Source of the DNA: Streptomyces iakyrus
GTDB taxonomy: Bacteria; Actinomycetota; Actinomycetes; Streptomycetales; Streptomycetaceae
Assembly (NCBI RefSeq): GCF_000717055.1
Contig: NZ_JNXI01000011.1
Coordinates: forward strand, 124,001-188,000
Length of the DNA stretch: 64,000 bases
Direction: 5' to 3'
Part shown: in pieces, positions 45,254 through 55,237 of the stretch
How positions within the stretch are numbered: the first letter of the stretch is position 1
Layout of the letters: every line of letters begins with the position of its first letter
Notes under the pieces: model-generated
What the model saw: only the letters and a program-made list of their open reading frames with translations
Told to the model about the DNA's origin: nothing
The model's database searches: none
Translations under genes and position numbers: made by a program

Positions 45254-46209
45254 CGCGTCCTCCTGGGGTCGTACGAAGAGGTGGCGGCGAGCTCTTCGAA
45301 CAGCTCGCGCTCCCGGTCGCTGAGCTTGGGCGGCACCATGACGCGGAGTTCGGCGTAGAGGTTGCCGTCGGCACCGCGCGGGTTCGGCATGCCCTCGCCG
45401 CGCAGTCGCAGTCGCCGGCCGCTGGAGGAGCCCGCGGGCACCGTGACCTTGGCCGTGCCGCCGCCCGGGGTGGGCACCGGAACCGTCGCGCCCAGCGCGG
45501 CCTCCCAGGGGGTGACCGGAAGCTGTACCTGCACGTCCCGGCCGTCCAGCCGGAACTTGGGGTGCGGTTGGATGCGCACCCGCAGATACAGATCTCCCGC
45601 GGCGGCGTCACCACTGCCCCGTCCGCCCTCGCCCGCCAGGCGGATGCGCTGCCCGTCGGTGACACCGGGCGGTACGTCGACCTCGTACCGTCGCGGCTGC
45701 CCGGTGGGGCCGGCGAGCGTGACGGTGCGGCGGCCGCCCCGGTACGCCTCCTCGACGGTGAGGGGCAGTTCGGCCTCCTGGTCCGCTCCGGGAACGCCGC
45801 CCGGGGCTGCGCCGGCTCCGAACATGGAACCGAGCAGGTCCTCGATGTCGATGCCTTCCGCTCCGAAGCCGTCTCCGAAGCCGGTGGAGTACCGGACATG
45901 GGGACCGCCCGCACCCGCGGTCCTCCGGGAGCGGAAGCCGCCGCCGGGACCCGCACCGGCACCGACCCGCTCCTCCCAGTCCTCGGGGACCTTCCGGAAG
46001 TCCTCGCCGAAGCGGTCGTAGCGGGCCCGGGTCTTGGGGTCCGACAGGACGCTGTACGCCTCGTTGAGGTCCTTGAAGCGTTCCTCCGCTCCCGGGTCCT
46101 TGTTGACGTCGGGGTGATACGTGCGGGCGAGTTTGCGATATGCCTGCTGGATCTCGTCCTGGCTCGCGCTCCGTGACACGCCCAGCACCTCGTAGAAGTC
46201 CTGTGCCAT
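45250..46209 (-). CDS. cbpA: DnaJ-family co-chaperone (CbpA type)
   Basis: A 319-residue J-domain protein lacking the Cys-rich zinc domain. The J-domain (residues ~3-68) has the invariant HPD at [11 protein letters not shown] and [20 protein letters not shown] Gly/Arg-rich linker ([14 protein letters not shown]) follows, then the C-terminal client-binding beta domains, including [22 protein letters not shown] and [19 protein letters not shown]. It stimulates DnaK ATPase and delivers clients. It starts 6 bases after the grpE stop. The zinc-free layout matches CbpA rather than DnaJ proper, and the neighbouring CbpM-like gene supports that. Confidence 0.93.
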   Translation of the reverse strand: MAQDFYEVLGVSRSASQDEIQQAYRKLARTYHPDVNKDPGAEERFKDLNEAYSVLSDPKTRARYDRFGEDFRKVPEDWEERVGAGAGPGGGFRSRRTAGAGGPHVRYSTGFGDGFGAEGIDIEDLLGSMFGAGAAPGGVPGADQEAELPLTVEEAYRGGRRTVTLAGPTGQPRRYEVDVPPGVTDGQRIRLAGEGGRGSGDAAAGDLYLRVRIQPHPKFRLDGRDVQVQLPVTPWEAALGATVPVPTPGGGTAKVTVPAGSSSGRRLRLRGEGMPNPRGADGNLYAELRVMVPPKLSDRERELFEELAATSSYDPRRTR

Positions 46210-46215
46210 GACCGG

Positions 46216-46833
46216 TCACTCCCGCTTCGCGACAGTCACGGCGGCGGGCCTGAGCTGCCGTTCGCCGTCCCCGTAGCCCGGCCGCAGCACCTCGATGACC
46301 GTGCCCGGTGGGGCGTCGGGGTCCTGGACCACGCCGACCACCTCGTGCCGGGCCGGGTCGAAGGCGACGCCGGTCTCCGCGTGCCGCGGGTAGCCGAGCA
46401 GTTCGAGGACGTTCACCCCCTGGTCGCGGACCGCCCGGACGCCCTCCACGATCGCGCCCGGGTCGGATCCCGCATGAGTCAGGGCGAGTTCGAGGTTGTC
46501 CAGGACGGGCAGGAAGGCGGCGGCCGTACGGGACCGCTCGGCCGTCCGCTCCCGCTCCAGGTCCCTGGTGTGGCGCTTGCGGAGATTGTCGAGGTCGGCG
46601 AGCGCGCGCCGCCAGCGGTCCTCCAGTTCCTTGAGTTCGGCCGTGTGCTGGTCCTCGGACGGCGCGGGGCCACCGGCCGCGTCGGGGCCGGGTGCCTCGC
46701 CTGTGTCGGACCCCGGCCCGTCCGGCGGGCTCGCGGGCGGAAGATCACCTCGGGGAGGGCGTACGGCGCCCTCCACAGCCGGGTCGGCCGGGTCCGGCAC
46801 GGCCGGGTCGGATTCCCTGGGGTGGATCGGCAT
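46216..46833 (-). CDS. grpE: Nucleotide exchange factor GrpE
   Basis: A 205-residue GrpE. The acidic, Pro-rich N-terminus (~65 residues) is followed by the long dimerising helix ELKELEDRWRRALADLDNLRKRHTRDLERERTAERSRTAAAFLPVLDNLELAL, then the beta domain HEVVGVVQDPDAPPGTVIEVLRPGYGDGERQLRPAAVTV. It releases ADP from DnaK. It begins nine bases after the dnaK stop and ends six bases before dnaJ, in the classic order. The C-terminal G-Y domain motif is well conserved. Confidence 0.96.
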   Translation of the reverse strand: MPIHPRESDPAVPDPADPAVEGAVRPPRGDLPPASPPDGPGSDTGEAPGPDAAGGPAPSEDQHTAELKELEDRWRRALADLDNLRKRHTRDLERERTAERSRTAAAFLPVLDNLELALTHAGSDPGAIVEGVRAVRDQGVNVLELLGYPRHAETGVAFDPARHEVVGVVQDPDAPPGTVIEVLRPGYGDGERQLRPAAVTVAKRE

Positions 46834-46842
46834 GGCGGTTCC

Positions 46843-48750
<1,908 letters not shown>

Positions 48751-48802
48751 GAGGAGCTCCTCCCGGTGCGGCGGCATACGCCGCAGCTGCGGATCCGATC
48801 GT

Positions 48803-49291
48803 TCATGTATGGGCGGGACGTCCGCCTGCGCCGGTGGTGTGCAGCCCGCCGAGCAGCCGTATGGCCTCATCGGCGACCGCTTCGTCCACGACGACGTCGT
48901 ACCGGCTGGGCTCCATCGAGCGGACCGAGGCGAAGTCCCGGCGGCCGCCCTGCAGGGCGTACAGCAGCAGGCCGAACAGCGCGCCCACGATCGCCCCGAA
49001 AATCAGGCCGTAGAGGGCAACGAGCAGGGCCGAGACGATGGGGTCCACCCAGTCGAGCAAGCCGAAGAGCCAGCCGATCAGCGCACCGGGAAGGGCTCCG
49101 CTCGCCGCTCCGTGCAGGGCGGCCCGGCCGTAGTCCATACGTCCGACGACCTGCTCGACGAGGCGGACGTCCTGGCCGATGATGGCCACCCTCTCCACGG
49201 GAAACCCCTGGTCCGAGAGGTGATCGACGGCGCGTTCGGCTTCCTGGTACGTCTGGTACGTGGCAACGGGCATACGAGGCTGTTCGGTCAT
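48803..49291 (-). CDS. YflT-like general stress membrane protein
   Basis: A 162-residue protein. Its N-terminus [48 protein letters not shown] matches the YflT heat-induced stress family, and the middle ([47 protein letters not shown]) gives two or three Gly-rich membrane segments. The C-terminus [20 protein letters not shown] has no recognised motif. The ATG at 49291 follows GGAAGGACTGGGCG. It ends 52 bases before dnaK and lies on the same strand, so it probably leads the chaperone operon. Members elsewhere are sigma-B/general-stress proteins. Confidence 0.85.
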   Translation of the reverse strand: MTEQPRMPVATYQTYQEAERAVDHLSDQGFPVERVAIIGQDVRLVEQVVGRMDYGRAALHGAASGALPGALIGWLFGLLDWVDPIVSALLVALYGLIFGAIVGALFGLLLYALQGGRRDFASVRSMEPSRYDVVVDEAVADEAIRLLGGLHTTGAGGRPAHT

Positions 49292-49508
49292 CGCCCAGTC
49301 CTTCCTGCCGGTACGCACGGCGCCCCCGGCACGCCCCAGATTCGCGAACCGAGGAGCTCTACGCCTGCGTCCGGCAGGTCAAAGAACGACGGAGCCCGTC
49401 CCCCCGCGAGCACGAGGCGAAAACTCCGAAGACCTGGGGTGAGCCGGTCGCAGCGGGGTACGCGAAGGCCGCCCGCCTCTCTGAGGGCTCGGGAAAGGGA
49501 GTGATCCC

Positions 49509-51287
49509 ATGGTCGCCCGCTGGGCCCGGAACATGCGCCGAGGCCGTCCCGTCCAGGAAGGCAGCCTTCCACGGCGCCGTCCCGGGCGGCACCCGACGGT
49601 CTTGTGGAGAAGGTCCCGCCCGCACCTTCCCAGCCCGGCCGACCCTCCCCACGAACTGCTGGCAATCTCCCGCCTCCTGTTCGACAGCCGGAACGAAGGC
49701 GAGATCCTGCGCCTGGCCATGGACCACGTGTCAGCTGTCGGCCCGTACCGAGCCGAGGCCGGATACCTCAGGATGCAAGGCCGGCTGGTCCCCAGCCCGC
49801 AGGGCAGGCCGGCCCCTGCTTCAGCCGTCGACCGGACGGTGCGAGAGCTGACGGGGCGGGACGGCCCCGTGGCCGTGCCCGGCCGCTCACGGGGCCGGGC
49901 CCTGGCCCTGCACGGCCCCGTGGGACTGCACGGCTACCTCGTGGTGACGTCTCGCTTCCGGCCCACTCATGCCCAGCAATTCCTGCTCGCAGTGCTGGTA
50001 CGCCTCACCGCCGCGGCCCTGTCGGTCGCCGTCGCGCAGCGCCACCAGCAGGAAGAGGCGCTGGAGCAGCACCGCCTGCGACGAGAGCGAGCAACCCTCC
50101 AGCACCAGCTGATCTCCCTCGTGGTCAAGACGGGATATCAGCGGGCCGTGCACGAGGCCCTCGCCGAGGTCGCGGCTTCGGGCGGCGGCGAAGAGGCCAT
50201 CACCGGTGCACTTCATGAGCTCACCGGATTTCCGGTGCTGGCGGAGGACCGCTTCGGCCGACTGCGGTCCTGGTCGGGTCCCGGTCGTCCCGACCCCTAT
50301 CCGGAACCGGACCCCGCACGCCGTGAGGAGCTGCTCCACGAGGTCGCCCGGAGTGGCGGACCTGTACGCATCAAGGACCGGCTGATCTCCCTCGTACGCC
50401 CTCGCGGTGAGGTCCTCGGAGTCCTGGCCGTGGTCGATCCTTCGGACGACGCCGACGAATACACCGTGTTCGCGCTGGAGCACGCCGCCACGTCGCTCGC
50501 CCTGGAACTGTCGCACCTGCGTCATCTGGCGGAGGCCGAGCTGCGACTGCGCCGCGAACTGGTCGACGATCTCCTGGGGGGCACGGACGAGGCGAGCGCC
50601 TACGCCCGCTCCGAGGCGTTCGGACACGACCTGCACCGCATCCAGTACGTGGTCGTCGTGCAGTGGAGGAACCGGGTCCCGGACGACGCTTTCGCGCGGA
50701 CGGTGGGCCGGGCAGCTTCGGCCGTGGGCATGCCGTCGCTGGTGACCAGGCGTTCCGACCACGTGGTCCTGATCGCCGAGGGCAGCCCCCACGACCACGC
50801 CTTGTACGAGACGCTCGCCCGTGAGACCGGAACGCGGGACGGGACGATCGGGGTGAGCGCCCGCTGCGACACCCCGGGCGGTATCCCCGGCCGTTACCAG
50901 GAAGCACTGCGCGCCCTGGAGATACGCCGCCAGTCACGAAGCCGATACGGCACGACATACTTCGATGACCTGGGGCTCTACCGCATCCTGGGGCCTGGAA
51001 ACGAATACCGGGAGCTGGAGGCGTTCGTTCGAGAATGGCTCGGAACCCTCGTCGACTATGACGGCCAACACCGTATGGCTCTCGTGGAGACCCTGTCCCG
51101 GTACTTCGACTGCGGCGGCAACTACGCCGAGACCGCCGAATCCCTCGCGATCCACCGCAGCACGCTGCGCTACCGGCTCCAGCGCATCCGTGAGATCAGC
51201 GGCCGTGACCTCACGGACGTGGAGGACCGCCTCAACCTGCAAGTCGCGACCCGGGTGTGGAAGATCATGCTGGGCGGACCCGGTTGA
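49509..51287 (+). CDS. PucR/CdaR-type regulator with GAF sensor domains
   Basis: A 592-residue regulator. The C-terminus carries the PucR HTH_30 domain (LVETLSRYFDCGGNYAETAESLAIHRSTLRYRLQRIREISGRDL), with HRSTLRYRLQRI as recognition helix. Upstream of it is a GGDEF-like helical segment, and residues ~200-330 form a GAF-like sensor (ALHELTGFPVLAEDRFGRLRS…LGVLAVVDPSDDADEYTVFALEHAATSLALEL); an earlier part, ~50-190, resembles another GAF domain. Such proteins are often activated by small molecules. Start ATG at 49509 with AAAGGGAG upstream. It is divergent from the YflT gene and convergent with an acyl-CoA dehydrogenase. Target genes are not obvious. Confidence 0.88.
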   Translation: MVARWARNMRRGRPVQEGSLPRRRPGRHPTVLWRRSRPHLPSPADPPHELLAISRLLFDSRNEGEILRLAMDHVSAVGPYRAEAGYLRMQGRLVPSPQGRPAPASAVDRTVRELTGRDGPVAVPGRSRGRALALHGPVGLHGYLVVTSRFRPTHAQQFLLAVLVRLTAAALSVAVAQRHQQEEALEQHRLRRERATLQHQLISLVVKTGYQRAVHEALAEVAASGGGEEAITGALHELTGFPVLAEDRFGRLRSWSGPGRPDPYPEPDPARREELLHEVARSGGPVRIKDRLISLVRPRGEVLGVLAVVDPSDDADEYTVFALEHAATSLALELSHLRHLAEAELRLRRELVDDLLGGTDEASAYARSEAFGHDLHRIQYVVVVQWRNRVPDDAFARTVGRAASAVGMPSLVTRRSDHVVLIAEGSPHDHALYETLARETGTRDGTIGVSARCDTPGGIPGRYQEALRALEIRRQSRSRYGTTYFDDLGLYRILGPGNEYRELEAFVREWLGTLVDYDGQHRMALVETLSRYFDCGGNYAETAESLAIHRSTLRYRLQRIREISGRDLTDVEDRLNLQVATRVWKIMLGGPG

Positions 51288-51354
51288 GGTATTCACTCAG
51301 ATGCGCAGACGAGCCTCGCCCGGCAGCAGCTGACACCTCTGAAAACACACCCCG

Positions 51355-52533
51355 TCAGCGTCGCACCCTCGGCATCCCCAGCCCGATCCACGAGATGATC
51401 TCCCGCTGGATCTCGTTGTTGCCGCCGCCGAAGGTGAAGATGACCGCCGAGCGGTAGCCGCGTTCCAGTTCGCCGTGCAGGACCGCGCCGGCCGAGCCCT
51501 CCTTCAGGGCGCCGGGGGCCGCGACGATCTCCATCAGCCAGGCGTAGGCGTCGCGTCGGGCCTCGGAGCCGTAGACCTTGACGGCCGAGGCGTCCTGCGG
51601 GGTGAGGGTGCCGTCCTGGACTGCGCCGACCATCTGCCGGTTGAGCAGTTTCAGCGCGTCCAGCCGGGTGTGGGTGCGGGCCAGGAGGCGGCGCACCCAG
51701 GGCAGGTCGGCGACGCGGCGGCCGTCGGCGAGTTTGGTCTCCATCGCCCAGCGCTGCACGTCGTGCAGGGCCCGGATCGCCATGGTGCCGTGGGCGGCCA
51801 GGGTCACCCGCTCGTGGTTGAGCTGGTTGGTGATCAGCCGCCAGCCCTGGTTCTCGGCGCCGACCCGGCGCGAGACGGGGACGCGGACGTTCTCGTAGTA
51901 GCTGGCGGTGGTGTCGTGCGAGGCGAGGGTGTTGATCAGGGTGCAGGAGTAGCCGGGGTCGGTGGTCGGCACCAGCAGCATGGTGATGCCCTTGTGCGGC
52001 GGGGCGTCGGGGTCGGTGCGCACGGCCAGCCAGACCCAGTCGGCCGTGTCGCCGTTGGTCGTCCAGATCTTCTGGCCGTTGACGACGTACTCGTCGCCCT
52101 CCCGTACCGCCCGGGTGCGCAGGGACGCGAGGTCGGTGCCCGCGCCCGGCTCGCTGTAGCCGATGGCGAAGTCGATCTCACCGGAGAGGATCTTCGGCAG
52201 GAAGTACGCCTTCTGCTCGTCGGTGCCGTACTGCATGATCGTCGGGCCGACGGTGTTCAGTGCCATGAGCGGCAGCGGGACGCCGGCCTGGGCGGCCTCA
52301 TCGAAGAAGATGAACTGCTCCATGGCCGTCAGGCCGCGCCCGCCGTACTCCTTCGGCCAGCCCACGCCGAGCCAGCCGTCCGTGCCGAGCCGCCGGATGG
52401 TCTGACGGTAGAACCGCTTCTGTGCGGCCGGGTCGCCGTGCCGGGCGTACAGGTGGTCCGGGACCAGCTCGGCGAAGTAGGACCGCAGTTCGGTGCGCAG
52501 CCGCTGCTGCTCGGGCGTGTATTCGAGGTGCAC
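51355..52533 (-). CDS. Acyl-CoA dehydrogenase
   Basis: A 392-residue FAD-dependent enzyme that introduces a trans-2 double bond into acyl-CoA. IGYSEPGAGTDLASLRTRA and YVVNGQKIWTTNGDTADW are the FAD and substrate motifs, HERVTLAAHGTMAI follows, and FTFGGGNNEIQREIISWIGLGMPR is the C-terminal FAD-adenine signature. The catalytic base is probably the Glu of NEIQRE. The GTG start at 52533 has TGGAGG five bases upstream; the longer ATG frame to 52572 has no better site. It looks like a single gene convergent with the PucR regulator. Confidence 0.93.
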   Translation of the reverse strand: MHLEYTPEQQRLRTELRSYFAELVPDHLYARHGDPAAQKRFYRQTIRRLGTDGWLGVGWPKEYGGRGLTAMEQFIFFDEAAQAGVPLPLMALNTVGPTIMQYGTDEQKAYFLPKILSGEIDFAIGYSEPGAGTDLASLRTRAVREGDEYVVNGQKIWTTNGDTADWVWLAVRTDPDAPPHKGITMLLVPTTDPGYSCTLINTLASHDTTASYYENVRVPVSRRVGAENQGWRLITNQLNHERVTLAAHGTMAIRALHDVQRWAMETKLADGRRVADLPWVRRLLARTHTRLDALKLLNRQMVGAVQDGTLTPQDASAVKVYGSEARRDAYAWLMEIVAAPGALKEGSAGAVLHGELERGYRSAVIFTFGGGNNEIQREIISWIGLGMPRVRR

Positions 52534-52629
52534 GGCGCCTCCAGGCTCCCAAGGCCGGTCCTGTCGGCGCACACCGTAGAACGTGTTCCAGAAATAGGGA
52601 ATGGCGTCGGTCAGACGGAATGGTGTCGG

Positions 52630-53004
52630 TCAGTTCAGCATGGCGAGGAAGTCCGTGCACGCCCGCGCGCAAGCACGGCATGCCGCCGCCGAGTCCTCCG
52701 CTCCTGGTTGCCGGTCGAAGACGTGGGCGGCCTCCAGGCACACGGTCCGGCACCATTCCACCTGGACCCGGATCGTGCTCTCGTCCACCTGGTTCTGCTC
52801 GGACAGCACACGGCAGGTCGCGTCACAGACCTCCGCGCACATGATGCCCTTGCGCCGTACGAGTTCCTGGTTCTCGGTGCCGTCGGGATCCACGAGGCTT
52901 GCGCGCAGCGCGCACGCCCGCGCGCACTCGGTGCACGCCTGCGCACACGCGAAACGGTCCTCCAGGAACCGGAACAGCTCCTGCTGGGATGTCGTCGAAG
53001 TCAC
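52630..53004 (-). CDS. Four-helix-bundle copper-binding Cys-rich protein (Csp-like/DUF326)
   Basis: A 124-residue protein dense in cysteine: CAQACTECARACAL, MCAEVCDATCRVL, WCRTVCLEA and CRACARACTDF. The regular CxxxC spacing on helices fits the copper-storage four-helix family, in which Cys residues point to the bundle core and bind many Cu(I). It begins at a GTG at 53004 after GAGGGGC and has no signal peptide, so it would act in the cytoplasm. Alternatively, such proteins are annotated as ferredoxin-like, but no Fe-S motif spacing is present. It lies between the acyl-CoA dehydrogenase and a divergent small membrane protein. Confidence 0.9.
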   Translation of the reverse strand: MTSTTSQQELFRFLEDRFACAQACTECARACALRASLVDPDGTENQELVRRKGIMCAEVCDATCRVLSEQNQVDESTIRVQVEWCRTVCLEAAHVFDRQPGAEDSAAACRACARACTDFLAMLN

Positions 53005-53133
53005 ACCGCGCGGGTAGCCCCTCTCGACGTCGGTCAAACCGGTGTTCGCAGCGGAGAACCGTCCGGGACCGACCCTCCCTCCGCCGGTCGAGGGGACCGG
53101 GTTCACGGTGCGGGCCGGGGGTACCCGCATGCC

Positions 53134-53493
53134 ATGAATAGCGCGTGGATGGAGATGGCCGCGGGCGGCGACGCCCCCGGCTTCGGGTTGGCCGTGACCG
53201 GTCTGGTGGTCGTGGCCCTGCTGCTGGGCGCCGTCATCGTGGGCCTGCGGCACAAGCGCCGGCGCCCGCCGCGGCCCGACGAGCAGCCCAGGGTCCCCGA
53301 GGGCGGCCCGGTCCGCGAAACGCTGGAGCGCCGCGAGCCCGACGAGATGCCGAGAAGCGAGGAGCGTCTGACGCCGCACGAGCTGAAGACCCACGGCAAC
53401 CAGAGCGACCGGACCAGCGGCTCGCAGACGCGCCCGCGCTGGAACGAGGGCAGCAGCGGCGGCTTCGGCAGCGGCGGCCCGGGAGCCCGCTGA
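53134..53493 (+). CDS. DUF6479-like small membrane protein
   Basis: A 119-residue protein with one N-terminal hydrophobic helix (GLAVTGLVVVALLLGAVIVGLRHKRRRPP) followed by a hydrophilic, disordered tail ending GSSGGFGSGGPGAR. These features match Streptomyces DUF6479 proteins. Start MNSAWMEMAAGG at 53134; the ribosome site is weak, GGGGGTACC. Function is unknown; the helix orientation with basic RHKRRR after it suggests a cytoplasmic tail. Confidence 0.8.
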   Translation: MNSAWMEMAAGGDAPGFGLAVTGLVVVALLLGAVIVGLRHKRRRPPRPDEQPRVPEGGPVRETLERREPDEMPRSEERLTPHELKTHGNQSDRTSGSQTRPRWNEGSSGGFGSGGPGAR

Positions 53494-53538
53494 ACCCGCC
53501 GGCTCGCACAGTACGTCGTACTCAGGGCAGTGAGAACC

Positions 53539-53892
53539 ATGGCCGATCCCGCCCGCAGCACCCTGCCACTGCCCGACTACGACCACCTGCCGATCGGCGG
53601 CCTGGAGAGCCGTGTGCGGTCGCTGTCCGCGGACGAGGTCGAGCAACTGTTCGCCTACGAGCGGTCGCACGCCGACCGGCTGCCGGTGACCCGGCTGCTG
53701 GACTCCCGGCTGGACCAGTTGCACGGGGGCGCCGAGCCGACGTCCGGCGACCCGAACGCCCTGCGCCCCGAAGCGGGGCCGGGCGGCCGAGGAGGTTCCC
53801 AGGTGTCCCCGGCGACCTCGCCGCAGCCGCACAGCCCGCCGCCGCACGGCACACCGGACCAGCCGGCCCAGCCGAAGGGCGACCGCACGTAG
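53539..53892 (+). CDS. Hypothetical protein with conserved N-terminal helix pair
   Basis: A 117-residue protein. The first ~65 residues (LPLPDYDHLPIGGLESRVRSLSADEVEQLFAYERSHADRLPVTRLLDSRLDQL) read as a compact helical domain common in actinobacterial proteins of unknown function, often annotated near lipid-droplet or membrane proteins. The rest is Pro/Ser-rich and likely disordered. The ATG at 53539 is used; a GTG at 53530 is in frame. It is followed by a strong terminator. Confidence 0.8.
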   Translation: MADPARSTLPLPDYDHLPIGGLESRVRSLSADEVEQLFAYERSHADRLPVTRLLDSRLDQLHGGAEPTSGDPNALRPEAGPGGRGGSQVSPATSPQPHSPPPHGTPDQPAQPKGDRT

Positions 53893-53909
53893 GAAGCCGC
53901 CCTGCTCAG

Positions 53910-53940
53910 AAAGGGCCCGTGCCTGTGCACGGGCCCTTTT
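53910..53940 (+). terminator. Hairpin terminator with U-tract
   Basis: AAAGGGCCCGTGC (53910-53922) pairs perfectly with GCACGGGCCCTTT (53927-53939) around the loop CTGT, and a TTTT run follows. This is a textbook factor-independent terminator ending the small-gene unit before the sigma factor. Confidence 0.9.
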
Positions 53941-53960
53941 CCCTGCCCTGCTCCAGGCGG

Positions 53961-53976
53961 AGTGAGGTGGATCACA
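53961..53976. promoter_or_regulatory. Crp-like site upstream of SigE-family sigma gene
   Basis: AGTGAGGTGGATCACA at 53961-53976 contains GTGA-N6-TCAC with near-full dyad symmetry, matching the Crp consensus TGTGA-N6-TCACA at all but the first base. It lies 79 bases before the sigma factor ATG, a location suited to promoter control. Binding is inferred. Confidence 0.45.
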
Positions 53977-54054
53977 GGTTTAGGGTGCAGCGTGGGGCGG
54001 GGTCCAGCGTCTTTCGAGAGGTGTAGGGGGCCACTGAGACGCAGGACGGTGAGG

Positions 54055-54561
54055 ATGGAGCAGGTTCGGGCGGACGGCTTCGACGAGTTCGCGGCCGCCC
54101 GTTGGTCGGCGCTGCTCCATGTCGCGCGTCTGCTCACGGGGGGTGACCGGCAGCGTGCCGAGGATCTGGTGCAGGAGGCCTTGGTCAAGTTGTGGTTCGC
54201 CTGGCCGAAGGTCGCCGAGCAGGCTCCGGAGGCGTACGTCCGCACCGTGCTGGTGCGGCTCGCGGCCCGCTCGGCGCGGCGGCGCTGGTGGGGGGAGCGC
54301 CCGGTGGAGCAACTGCCGGACCGGGCCGACCCGGGCGACATGTCGTCCGCCGTCGCGGAGCGTTCGCGGCTGGAGGCGGCGCTGGCCCTGCTGTCGCCGA
54401 AGCAGCGGGCCGCGGTGGTCCTGCGCTACTACGAGGACCTGCCCGAGTCCCAGGTCGCCCAGGCCCTGGGCTGCCCGGTGGGCACCGCCCGGTCCCATGC
54501 GTCACGCGGAGTCGCGCGGCTCCGCCAGATCCTGTCCGACGCCGTCAGGCCCGTGGGGTGA
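54055..54561 (+). CDS. SigE-family RNA polymerase sigma factor (ECF)
   Basis: A 168-residue ECF sigma factor. Sigma region 2 reads FAAARWSALLHVARLLTGGDRQRAEDLVQEALVKLWFAWP, with the RAEDLVQEAL core-binding helix. Region 4 reads ALALLSPKQRAAVVLRYYEDLPESQVAQALGCPVGTARSHASRGVARLR, the -35-binding HTH. It is the SigE/actinobacterial subfamily rather than ECF41. Start ATG at 54055 after AGGACGG; GTG at 54049 is possible. The next gene, nine bases... within 11 bases, encodes a membrane protein that may be its regulator. Hence it probably responds to an envelope signal. Confidence 0.93.
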   Translation: MEQVRADGFDEFAAARWSALLHVARLLTGGDRQRAEDLVQEALVKLWFAWPKVAEQAPEAYVRTVLVRLAARSARRRWWGERPVEQLPDRADPGDMSSAVAERSRLEAALALLSPKQRAAVVLRYYEDLPESQVAQALGCPVGTARSHASRGVARLRQILSDAVRPVG

Positions 54562-54572
54562 AAGGAGAACCG

Positions 54573-55100
54573 ATGGACGACTTCGAGCGGGACCTGTCGC
54601 GGCTGATGCGCGACACCCAGCAGCACACCCCCTACGAGCCCGAGCACCGGCAGCGGCTGCACGCGGGCATCCGGTCCCGCCGCCGGTCGCGGTTGTTGTG
54701 GAAGGCGGGTGGCTCCGCCGTGGCGGTGGCCGGGCTCAGTGTCGGGCTGGCCCTGCTGCCCAGCATGCTCACCCGCGCCCAGCCCGCCGATCACCGGCCA
54801 CAGCCGACGACGAGCCCGACGACCTCGCCGGACGGCACACCGACGACCGCACCACCGGCGCCGAGCACGACGCCCACCGAGCAGCCGGAGACCACCCTGC
54901 CCGCGACCATGACCGGCGGCGTCACACCGTCCGGGCCGACGAGCGAGCCGGCCCCGGACCCCACGCCGACGGCCACGGCCTCCGAGAGCCGGTCCGGCAC
55001 GACGCCGCCCGCCACGCCGCCGCCCTCCCCCACACGGACGACGGCCCCGCCGTCCCCGGTGGACTCCGAGGAACCCTCGGCATCGGTCTACCCCGAGTAG
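54573..55100 (+). CDS. Single-pass membrane protein with Thr/Pro-rich extracellular tail, possible anti-sigma factor
   Basis: A 175-residue protein. The cytoplasmic N-terminus (MDDFERDLSRLMRDTQQHTPYEPEHRQRLHAGIRSRRRSRLLW) contains a short helical stretch, then one transmembrane helix (AGGSAVAVAGLSVGLALLPSML), then ~100 residues rich in Thr, Pro and Ser, likely O-glycosylated or wall-spanning. Start ATG at 54573 follows AAAGGAG. The gene begins 11 bases after the SigE-family sigma stop, the usual position for an anti-sigma partner, but the ZAS zinc motif is not seen. Its role as anti-sigma is inferred from position. Confidence 0.8.
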   Translation: MDDFERDLSRLMRDTQQHTPYEPEHRQRLHAGIRSRRRSRLLWKAGGSAVAVAGLSVGLALLPSMLTRAQPADHRPQPTTSPTTSPDGTPTTAPPAPSTTPTEQPETTLPATMTGGVTPSGPTSEPAPDPTPTATASESRSGTTPPATPPPSPTRTTAPPSPVDSEEPSASVYPE

Positions 55101-55237
55101 CCGTCTGAGCGGCCCCTCCCCGCAGGGCGCCTGCGCCCCGAGACTCCTTCACCGCACCATCCGCCACGGGCGCCTTCGGCATGCCCGGAACCGGCGCCCG
55201 GGCCTGCCCCGCGCCAGAGAAGGACCGTGAAACAGCC

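Noticed and set aside
49356..49382. TTGACC...TAGAGC promoter for the YflT/chaperone operon
   Set aside because: The spacer is only 15 bases and the -10 is poor; not strong enough to list as a promoter.
48751..49508. HspR operator (CTTGAGT-N7-ACTCAAG) or HrcA CIRCE upstream of the dnaK operon
   Set aside because: Neither element is present in the dnaK upstream gap or before the YflT gene.
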